Positions 52,117 through 59,357 of a DNA stretch of 64,000 nucleotides are shown piece after piece. How positions within the stretch are numbered: position 1 is the first letter of the stretch; every line of letters starts with the position of its first letter. A model generated the notes under the pieces. The model made no database searches, had not been told where the DNA came from, and saw nothing but the letters and a program-made list of their open reading frames with translations. Source of the DNA: Massilia sp. NR 4-1 (GTDB taxonomy: Bacteria > Pseudomonadota > Gammaproteobacteria > Burkholderiales > Burkholderiaceae_D); the NCBI RefSeq assembly GCF_001191005.1, contig NZ_CP012201.1:5704001-5768000 (forward strand), given 5' to 3'. Made by a program: the position numbers and the translations under genes.

Positions 52117-52794
52117 TTATTTCTTCGGCTTGGTGCTGACGGATTTCAGGTTGACGGCAGGTTTGACCTCGGGAAAGGAGGCGGCGGCGGGTTTGGCCGG
52201 GCTGCTGTCTTCCGGCTCGACGGGGGCGGTTTCGATGGCTGGTTTGGGCGCGGCCGGTTTGGCTTTGACGGCGCTCTTGACGGCCGCGGCAATGTCGCTT
52301 GGCTCGTCTGGCTCGTCGTCATCCTGCCCAGGCTGTACCACGACCAGGGGTTCGGGTGCGACGGCCGGGGCCGCGGCTTGCACAGCCTGGACTACCTGGA
52401 CTGCCTGCGCTGCCGGTTCGGCGGCCACTTCGCTCAGCAGGGGAACGGCGGCGGTGACGGCGGCGCTGGCGTCCTGGAACTGGTCCTTGGCTGCTTGCAG
52501 CAGGCCGGCCTGGGTCTTGCTGACGATGGCGAACAGTTCGCGGCCATAAGCGAAGACGCGGTCAAAACCGGGTGTTTGGACCAGGCTCAGCAGGTCGCCG
52601 GTATCCTTGGCTTCGAGCAATTGTTTGGCGGCGGCGGCGGAGTTTTCGACCGAGGCCTTGGTGGTGCTCAGATTGAGCGCGATCACTTGCTGGGCGCCGT
52701 CGAAGGTGGTGCTGGCGATACTGTTCAGAATATTGAGCTGGGATTCCAGCTGCGTTTTCGTTGCTGCAGACAACTGTTCGGTAATCGAAGACAT
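52117..52794 (-). CDS. phaP: Phasin family protein
   Basis: This 225-residue protein starts at MSSITEQLSAATKTQLESQL at 52794, behind AGGAGA; a longer frame upstream lacks this. The N-terminal 130 residues are an amphipathic helical phasin domain (ALNLSTTKASVENSAAAAKQ, then LLSLVQTPGFDRVFAYGREL). The second half is Ala/Pro/Val-rich with a basic Lys-rich end (KSVSTKPKK), as in PHA-granule phasins. It coats polyhydroxyalkanoate granules. No PHA synthase is in the window. Confidence 0.88.
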   Translation of the reverse strand: MSSITEQLSAATKTQLESQLNILNSIASTTFDGAQQVIALNLSTTKASVENSAAAAKQLLEAKDTGDLLSLVQTPGFDRVFAYGRELFAIVSKTQAGLLQAAKDQFQDASAAVTAAVPLLSEVAAEPAAQAVQVVQAVQAAAPAVAPEPLVVVQPGQDDDEPDEPSDIAAAVKSAVKAKPAAPKPAIETAPVEPEDSSPAKPAAASFPEVKPAVNLKSVSTKPKK

Positions 52795-52895
52795 AAGCTC
52801 TCCTGAGGCGATTGGAATGGTGCGCTGCAATAAACTGATTTTAGCGGCGATTTTCAGCGCTGGGAAGTTATTTTTCTCATCACGAGTGGCTTAAT

Positions 52896-52913
52896 TTATG
52901 CAATGCAGCATAA
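52896..52913. promoter_or_regulatory. Dyad between phasin and amidohydrolase genes
   Basis: TTATGC (52896-52901) and GCATAA (52908-52913) flank a 6-bp spacer, and within the same stretch TGCaatGCA (52899-52907) is a TGC-N3-GCA palindrome. PhaR repressors of PHA genes are known to use TGC-type dyads, so this may be a phasin operator about 100 bp before the phasin start. Confidence 0.35.
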
Positions 52914-53002
52914 GCTCTTGGCACCGGGAAATTTGGCCGCCGATTGCAGGGAAGCACAGTCTCTGAAACAATCGCCCCATCATTCATCTGCAGGGAGCAG
53001 CC

Positions 53003-54304
53003 ATGGATCTGGTCATCCGCAACGCCAGCTTGCCCGACGGTCGCCGTCATATCGATCTTGCCGTCGCCGATGGCCGTATCGCCGCCGTGGGGCCGGCCTT
53101 GAAGCTGGGGGGCGCGCAGGAAATCGATGCCGGCGGCGACCTGCTGGCGCCGCCGTTTGTCGATGCCCACTTCCATATGGATGCGACGCTGAGTTATGGC
53201 CTGCCGCGGGTGAACGCGTCCGGCACGCTGCTGGAGGGCATCGCGCTATGGGGCGAGCTGAAGCCGCAGTTGCAACAGGAGGCGCTGATCGAGCGCGCGC
53301 TGCAATACTGCGACTGGGCCGTGGCGCGCGGCCTGCTCGCCATCCGCAGCCATGTCGATGTCTGCGACGAGCGCCTGCTGGCGGTGGAGGCGCTGCTCGA
53401 CGTCAAGCGCCGCGTCGCGCCGTATCTCGACCTGCAGCTGGTGGCCTTCCCGCAGGACGGTCTGCTGCGCAGCCCCAGCGCGCTGGCCAATCTGCAGCGC
53501 GCCATCGCCATGGGCGTGGATGTGGTGGGCGGCATCCCGCATTTCGAGCGCACCATGGCCGAGGGCGCGCAGTCGGTGCGCATCCTGTGCGAATTCGCCG
53601 CCGCCAAAGGCTTGCGCGTCGATATGCATTGCGACGAGTCGGACGATCCGCTGTCGCGCCATATCGAAACCCTGGCTTACGAAACGCAGCGCCTTGGCTT
53701 GCAAGGCCGGGTCGCCGGTTCCCACCTGACCTCCATGCATTCGATGGATAACTATTACGTCAGCAAGCTGCTGCCGCTGATGCGCGAGGCGGGCGTGGCC
53801 GCCATCGCCAATCCCCTCATCAATATCACCTTGCAGGGCCGCCACGATACCTATCCGAAACGGCGCGGCATGACGCGCGTGCCGGAACTGCTGGCGGCCG
53901 GCATCGACGTCGCCTTCGGCCACGATTGCGTGATGGACCCCTGGTACAGCCTGGGGTCGGGCGATATGCTGGAGGTGGCGCATATGGGCTTGCATGTGGC
54001 GCAGATGACGGGGCAGGACGCCATGCGCGCCTGCTTCGCCGCCGTCACCGAGGCGCCGGCGCGCATCCTCGGCCTGGAAGGCTATGGCCTGGAGCCGGGC
54101 TGCCACGCCGACCTGGTGCTGCTCGATGCGGGCGATGCGGTGGAAGCGATCCGCCTGCGCGCGGCGCGGCGCCTGGTGCTGCGGCGCGGCAAGGTGGTGG
54201 CCGAGTCGCCGCGCGCGCAGGCGCGCCTGAATCTGCCGGGACGCCCGCCGCAGACCGACTTCCGCCTGCGGCACAATGCTGGACTTGCGCCGGAAAATAC
54301 CTGA
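53003..54304 (+). CDS. codA: Cytosine deaminase-like amidohydrolase
   Basis: The 433-residue protein has the amidohydrolase barrel with metal ligands in DAHFHMD (H56, H58), MHCDESDDP, GSHLTSMHSM and GHDCVMDPWY (D308). The order, length and the DPWYSLGSGDMLEVAHMGLH block match CodA-type cytosine deaminases. The residue after D308 is Cys309 where E. coli CodA has Asp314, a position known to affect substrate choice, so the real substrate may be another pyrimidine or purine-like base. A GNAT gene follows after 33 bp and may be cotranscribed. Confidence 0.78.
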   Translation: MDLVIRNASLPDGRRHIDLAVADGRIAAVGPALKLGGAQEIDAGGDLLAPPFVDAHFHMDATLSYGLPRVNASGTLLEGIALWGELKPQLQQEALIERALQYCDWAVARGLLAIRSHVDVCDERLLAVEALLDVKRRVAPYLDLQLVAFPQDGLLRSPSALANLQRAIAMGVDVVGGIPHFERTMAEGAQSVRILCEFAAAKGLRVDMHCDESDDPLSRHIETLAYETQRLGLQGRVAGSHLTSMHSMDNYYVSKLLPLMREAGVAAIANPLINITLQGRHDTYPKRRGMTRVPELLAAGIDVAFGHDCVMDPWYSLGSGDMLEVAHMGLHVAQMTGQDAMRACFAAVTEAPARILGLEGYGLEPGCHADLVLLDAGDAVEAIRLRAARRLVLRRGKVVAESPRAQARLNLPGRPPQTDFRLRHNAGLAPENT

Positions 54305-54337
54305 GAATTTATTATCTCCCCGAGCCATGGAGCGACC

Positions 54338-54874
54338 TTGAACGATATTCAGATCCGCCCGGCCACGCCGGCCGATTCCGAGTCCATCTGGACCATCTTC
54401 CAGGAATTGATCGCCAGCGGCGACACCTATTACTTCGCCGCCGACACCAGCCGCGAGGACTGCCACGATTTCTGGTTCGGTCCCGGCGTGCAGACCTGGG
54501 CCGCCACGCGCAGCAGCGGCACCGATGGCGAGGAGCGCCTGCTTGGCATGTACCGCATCCTGCCCAACCAGCGCGACCGCGGCGGCCATGTGGCGACGGC
54601 CTCGCTGATGGTCAGTCCGGCGGCGCAGGGCGTGGGCATCGGCAAGCTGCTGGGACGCCACTGCCTGGCGCAGGCGAGCGCCAGCGGCTTCCTCGCCATG
54701 CAGTTCAATTATGTGGTGAGCACCAATATCTCCGCCGTGCTGCTGTGGAAGCGGCTCGGCTTCGCCGTGATCGGCACGCTGCCCAAGGCTTACCGCCATC
54801 AGCTGCTGGGTTTTGTCGATGTCTACGTCATGTATAAATTCCTGTCCGACCCCAGCGGGTGGCCGGAACAATGA
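54338..54874 (+). CDS. GNAT-family acetyltransferase
   Basis: The 178-residue protein uses a TTG start, with GGAG about 5 bp before it. The GNAT acetyl-CoA motif is in ASLMVSPAAQGVGIGKLLGR, and the C-terminal part VVSTNISAVLLWKRLGFAVI and HQLLGFVDVYVMYKFL is typical. It overlaps the next gene (ATGA). The substrate is unknown. A role with the neighbouring deaminase is possible but not shown. Confidence 0.85.
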   Translation: MNDIQIRPATPADSESIWTIFQELIASGDTYYFAADTSREDCHDFWFGPGVQTWAATRSSGTDGEERLLGMYRILPNQRDRGGHVATASLMVSPAAQGVGIGKLLGRHCLAQASASGFLAMQFNYVVSTNISAVLLWKRLGFAVIGTLPKAYRHQLLGFVDVYVMYKFLSDPSGWPEQ

Positions 54875-55395
54875 AGATACTCGCCACCGCGCGCCTCACG
54901 CTGCGCACGCTGGAAACCAGCGACGCGCCCTTCTTCCTCCAGATGATCAACGATCCTTCGTGGATCGAAAATATCGGCGACAAAGGCATCCGCACCGTGG
55001 CGGAGGCGGAAAAGAATATCGAACAGGGGCCGGTGCTGATGCAGCGCCGGCTTGGCTATTCGCTGTATCTGGTCGAGCGCAGCAGCGACGGCGTGCCGGT
55101 CGGCCTGTGCGGCTTGATCAAGCGCGATGCGCTGCCCGACGCCGACATCGGCTACGCCATCTGGCCCGAGTACTGGGGCGAGGGCTATGCTTATGAAGCG
55201 GCGGCGGCGGTGGTGCTGCATGCGCGCGACAGCATCGGCCTGGTGCGCCTGCTGGGCATAACTTCTCCGCAAAATTTACGATCGAATAACCTGCTGAAAA
55301 AGCTGGGCCTGAGCTTTGTGAGGGTGGTGCGCTTCAAGGATGACGGCAGCGACACCAATTTGTATAGCCTGGAGTTTCCTTCACGCCACGCTTGA
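54871..55395 (+). CDS. GNAT-family acetyltransferase (RimJ/RimL-like)
   Basis: This 174-residue protein starts at the ATGA overlap, MKILATARLTLRTLETSDAP, the usual opening of the Acetyltransf_3 group. It contains GLCGLIKRDALPDADIGYAI and WPEYWGEGYAYEAAAAVVLH (acetyl-CoA loop) and SNNLLKKLGLSF. Substrates of this group include ribosomal protein N-termini and aminoglycosides or peptides; the target here is unknown. Confidence 0.85.
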   Translation: MKILATARLTLRTLETSDAPFFLQMINDPSWIENIGDKGIRTVAEAEKNIEQGPVLMQRRLGYSLYLVERSSDGVPVGLCGLIKRDALPDADIGYAIWPEYWGEGYAYEAAAAVVLHARDSIGLVRLLGITSPQNLRSNNLLKKLGLSFVRVVRFKDDGSDTNLYSLEFPSRHA

Positions 55396-55534
55396 TACTC
55401 GAATGCTAGTTCCTCCTTGGCTTTTGCCCATCCACGGCGCATGATGTATTACACAGAGACCGCGTATCCATAAGGAGAAAGGCGGCGTTGCAGTCTGTCC
55501 AATAGAGACATTTTGCTCATACAAGGGATACATC

Positions 55535-57151
55535 ATGAAACTCGCCAATCTGAAAATCGGCGTGCGTCTGGGGCTGCTCGGCGGCTTCTTCCTGCTGGCT
55601 ATTCTGGCGGTGGGATTCGAGGGCTGGACCGCGCTGAACTTCATCAAGGAACGCAATGCCGAAGGCATGCAGCGCTCGGTGCTGCTGACCAAGGCGGTCG
55701 ACACCGCGCGCAGCTCACAGGTCGAGTTCAAGATCCAGGTGCAGGAGTGGAAAAACATTCTGCTGCGCGGCAGCGACCCCGCTGTGCTGGACCGCTACAC
55801 CCAGGCCTTCGTCAAGAGCGGCAAGCAGACCGCCGGCGAGCTGCAAAAGCTCAATGGTCTGCTGAAGGAGCTGAAACTCAGCACGCCGCTGGTGGATGAA
55901 GCCATGCGCGCCCACGAGGAGCTGGGCAAGAAGTACCTGACCGCCTTGCAGAAATACGACTCGGCCAATCCCGATAGCGCCAAGGTGGTCGACGGCCTGG
56001 TGAAGGGCATGGACCGCGCGCCGACCAAGCTGATTGACGATATCGTCGCCTTCATCGACGAGCAGTCGCGCCGCCTGATGGCTGAAGTGGCGGCCGACAG
56101 CGAGAAGGCCAACCGCAGCGCCACCATCTCGCTGCTGGTGATGCTGCTGGTGACGGTGGTGCTGGGCAGCGTGATCCTGGTATGGCTGGTGCGCGGCATC
56201 ACCGTGCCGCTGACGCAAGCCATCGACATCGCCAAGACCGTGGCGGCGGGCGATCTGCGCTGCGACGTCGACGTGAAAAGCAGGGATGAAGTGGGCGACC
56301 TGCTGCAGGCGCTCAAGCAAATGAGCCAGAACCTGGCGAATATCGTCGGCCGCGTGCGCAGCGGCACCGAAACCATCGCCGGCGCCAGCAGCGAAATCGC
56401 CACCGGCAATATGGATCTCTCGTCGCGCACGGAAGAGCAGGCCAGTTCGCTGGAGGAAACCGCTTCTTCGATGATCGAACTGACCAGCACCGTGCGCCAG
56501 AATAACGAGAACGCCGGACAGGCCTGCAAGCTGGCCAGCGTTGCCTCCGAAGTGGCCGTCAAAGGCGGCGCCACGGTATCGGAAGTGGTGCAGACCATGG
56601 GCGCCATCAATGAATCCTCGCGCAAGATCGTCGACATCATCGGCGTCATCGACGGCATCGCTTTCCAGACCAATATCCTGGCGCTGAACGCCGCGGTGGA
56701 AGCCGCGCGTGCCGGCGAGCAGGGACGCGGCTTTGCCGTCGTCGCCGGCGAGGTGCGCAACCTGGCCCACCGCTCCGCCGCTGCCGCCAAGGAGATCAAG
56801 GAACTGATCGGTGACTCGGTGGAACGTGTGGAAGCCGGCAGCCGCCTGGTCGGTCAAGCCGGCGTCACGATGGATGAGGTGGTCGCCAGCGTCGAAAGGG
56901 TGACTGCCATCATCGGCGAAATCGCCGTCGCCAGCAGCGAGCAGCAGGAAGGCATCGAGCAGATCAGCAACGCCATCAGCCAGATGGACAGCGTCACCCA
57001 GCAGAACGCCGCGCTGGTCGAGCAGGCTGCCGCCGCGGCCGACGCCTTGCAGCAGCAGGCCAGCAGCCTGGCCGAAGCCGTTTCCATCTTCAAGCTCCAC
57101 GACGCCCCCGGCCTCACCGGCGCCCGTCCCTTGCGCGCTCTCGCGGCTTGA
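55535..57151 (+). CDS. Methyl-accepting chemotaxis protein
   Basis: The 538-residue receptor has TM1 at about 8-28 (GVRLGLLGGFFLLAILAVGF), a periplasmic four-helix-bundle-like sensor (about 30-190), TM2 (about 195-217, LLVMLLVTVVLGSVILVWLV), a HAMP domain (ITVPLTQAIDIAKTVAAGDL) and a signalling domain with the tip IDGIAFQTNILALNAAVEAA and EQGRGFAVVAGEVRNLAHRS. There is no C-terminal pentapeptide for CheR binding. It is monocistronic. Confidence 0.93.
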   Translation: MKLANLKIGVRLGLLGGFFLLAILAVGFEGWTALNFIKERNAEGMQRSVLLTKAVDTARSSQVEFKIQVQEWKNILLRGSDPAVLDRYTQAFVKSGKQTAGELQKLNGLLKELKLSTPLVDEAMRAHEELGKKYLTALQKYDSANPDSAKVVDGLVKGMDRAPTKLIDDIVAFIDEQSRRLMAEVAADSEKANRSATISLLVMLLVTVVLGSVILVWLVRGITVPLTQAIDIAKTVAAGDLRCDVDVKSRDEVGDLLQALKQMSQNLANIVGRVRSGTETIAGASSEIATGNMDLSSRTEEQASSLEETASSMIELTSTVRQNNENAGQACKLASVASEVAVKGGATVSEVVQTMGAINESSRKIVDIIGVIDGIAFQTNILALNAAVEAARAGEQGRGFAVVAGEVRNLAHRSAAAAKEIKELIGDSVERVEAGSRLVGQAGVTMDEVVASVERVTAIIGEIAVASSEQQEGIEQISNAISQMDSVTQQNAALVEQAAAAADALQQQASSLAEAVSIFKLHDAPGLTGARPLRALAA

Positions 57152-57158
57152 GTGCCAG

Positions 57159-59009
57159 CTAGCGCAGCTCCAGGATCAGGGGGCTGCGCGCGGGCAGCGC
57201 CAGGGTGTCGCGCAGGAGGTAGTCTTTGCCGCTGATGATGTCGGTGGCGCTGGTCTTGTTTGCCAGCATTTCGTGGAAACGGTTTAAATTGAGCCTGACC
57301 TCTTTGGCGTTCTTGTTGAGAACGACCATGAGTCTTTTCTGTTCCTCATGGCGGAAGTAGACGTAGACCCCGTTCTCCGGGCCGTAGTGCATCATTTTCC
57401 CGTGGTGGACCAGGGGCTCGGTTTTGCGCCAGTTGACCAGCTTCTTGACGAAAGCCTGGGCGGCGCGCTGCTCGCCGCTCAAACCCTCTCCCGTGAAGGC
57501 ATTCACTTTGTCGCCGGGCCAGCCGCCGGGAAAGTCCTGGCGATAGGAGGGATCGTCGCGGCCTTCGACGGTGCTGGGCATGAGGATCTCGGTGCCGTAG
57601 TAGAACTGGGGGATGCGCGGAACCGTCAGCACGTAGGCGACCGCCAGGCGGAACAGGGCCGGGTCGCTGTTCAGTGCACTGTACAGGCGCGACAGATCGT
57701 GGTTGCCTTCAAATAGCACCAGCTGGCCGGGATTGGCATACAAGTGATCCTGCGCCAGGGTTTCGTATAAATCCTTTAGCCCATTTTCATCTTCCGCTCC
57801 CGCGGCGAGCGCTTTGCGCAGGGCATCGTTGAGGGGAAAGTCCATCATGCTGGGCATGTGGGAGCGGTAGCCGTCGTGGTTTTGCTTGCCTTCCTGCCAG
57901 CGCGCGACGAAGGGAATATGCGCGCTCCATTCCTCGCCGACCAGATTGAACCTGGGATATTCCCGCATCACGCGCTGCGACCATTGGCTGAGGAAGGCAT
58001 TGTCGGAGTAGCCGAAGGTGTCCACGCGCAGGCCGGACAGGCCCGCATACTCAATCCACCAGATGCTGTTCTGGATCAGGTAGGCCGCCAGCAGCGGATT
58101 GGCCTGGTTCAGGTCCGGCATGGTGTCGACAAACCAGCCGCTGGTGAAGTTGCGCGCATCCTCTTGTGACGCATACGGATCTTGCACGGCGGCGCGATGG
58201 TGGGCGGTGGGTACGTACTTGCCCTGGTGGGTGATCCAGTCGCGCGCCGGCATATCCTGCATCCACCAGTGGCGGCTGCCGATGTGGTTCAGCACCACGT
58301 CCTGGATCACGCCCAGGCCTTGCGCGCGCGCCTGCGCCACGTAGCGGCGGTAGTCCTCGTTGCTGCCGTAGCGCGGGTCGATGCGGTAATGGTTGGTGGC
58401 GGCGTAGCCGTGGTAGCTGTGCTGCGGCATATCGCTTTCGAGCAGGGGCGTGGGCCAGATCTGGGTGAAGCCCATATCGGCGATATAGCCCAGATGCTCG
58501 CCCATGCCTTGCAGATCGCCGCCGTGGCGCCCCGAACCGACGCGGCGACTGGCCGGGTCGCCCATGCCGGGCAGGCTGTCGTTGGCGGGATTGCCGTTGG
58601 CGAAGCGGTCGGGCATCAGCTGGTAGATCGTGTCGGCGCTGCTGAAGCCCCGGCGCCGGGCCGATCCGGGCTGGCGTGGCAGCAGGCGGTAACGATATGT
58701 CAGTGCTGTTTTGCCTGCGCGCTGGAAGGCCAGGTCGAAGCTGCCCGGCTGCGCATGGCCGGCAATCTCCAGGTCGAGGAACAGGTAATTGGGATTGTCG
58801 CTGCGCTGCACGCCCTTCAGGCGCACGCCGGGATAGCTGAGCGCCGGCTCCAGTTCGGCGATGCGCGGCCCGTGCACCATCAGCTGCAGCTGCTGATGCG
58901 CCATGCCCGTCCACCAGAACATCGGCTCCAGGTGCTGGATGCGGTAATCCGGCGCGGCGCCGGCCAGCAGGGGCAGGGCGCCTAAGAGGGCAAGGGCGGG
59001 CAATCGCAT
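57159..59009 (-). CDS. GH13 cyclomaltodextrinase-like alpha-glucan hydrolase
   Basis: The 616-residue exported enzyme has a signal peptide (ALALLGALPLLAGAA), an N-terminal cyclomaltodextrinase-type beta domain (about 20-115), the catalytic barrel (about 125-530) and a C-terminal beta domain (about 535-616). The four GH13 regions are present: DVVLNH, GLRVDTFGY (nucleophile D330), GEEW (acid/base E359) and EGNHD (D438). It should cleave maltodextrins, cyclodextrins or pullulan in the periplasm. It diverges from a large TonB receptor gene across a regulated gap, which suggests import and degradation of starch oligomers. Confidence 0.9.
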   Translation of the reverse strand: MRLPALALLGALPLLAGAAPDYRIQHLEPMFWWTGMAHQQLQLMVHGPRIAELEPALSYPGVRLKGVQRSDNPNYLFLDLEIAGHAQPGSFDLAFQRAGKTALTYRYRLLPRQPGSARRRGFSSADTIYQLMPDRFANGNPANDSLPGMGDPASRRVGSGRHGGDLQGMGEHLGYIADMGFTQIWPTPLLESDMPQHSYHGYAATNHYRIDPRYGSNEDYRRYVAQARAQGLGVIQDVVLNHIGSRHWWMQDMPARDWITHQGKYVPTAHHRAAVQDPYASQEDARNFTSGWFVDTMPDLNQANPLLAAYLIQNSIWWIEYAGLSGLRVDTFGYSDNAFLSQWSQRVMREYPRFNLVGEEWSAHIPFVARWQEGKQNHDGYRSHMPSMMDFPLNDALRKALAAGAEDENGLKDLYETLAQDHLYANPGQLVLFEGNHDLSRLYSALNSDPALFRLAVAYVLTVPRIPQFYYGTEILMPSTVEGRDDPSYRQDFPGGWPGDKVNAFTGEGLSGEQRAAQAFVKKLVNWRKTEPLVHHGKMMHYGPENGVYVYFRHEEQKRLMVVLNKNAKEVRLNLNRFHEMLANKTSATDIISGKDYLLRDTLALPARSPLILELR

Positions 59010-59357
59010 GTGATCTCCATCGGTGGCGCGGCCGCCTGATTGCAGGCCGCCGCGCTGGACTTGTGACGCTAAAGTGGTATTAATGGGTTGATTGTAGTAT
59101 CACTACATAATTCATCAATATTTTGTGTAGCTCAAATACAACGAGCCTTTCGGATTCGCAGAGAGAGCTTCTGCATAAATCCTTGCAATTATGTAGTTAT
59201 GCTGAGCTTCAATTGACATGGTATCTAGTTTTAGTACAAAATTCTTGCGTAACGTCTATAAGAACGTTTGCTTCCTTGGATCCCGTGTAGTCGAATTCAA
59301 ATGACCTAGGCTTGAGTTGCGGGAAAATTTTGTACTGTTGAGAGGGGACTTTTAAAA
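59010..59357. promoter_or_regulatory. AT-rich divergent promoter region (GH13 / TonB receptor)
   Basis: This 348-bp gap between two outward-reading genes carries two signals. TGTAGT (59093-59098) and ACTACA (59102-59107) form a perfect dyad with a 3-bp spacer, a likely operator. TTGACA (59213-59218) and TACAAA (59235-59240), spaced 16 bp, form a strong promoter candidate for the TonB receptor, with a leader of about 110 bp to its start. I see no other gene here. Confidence 0.5.
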
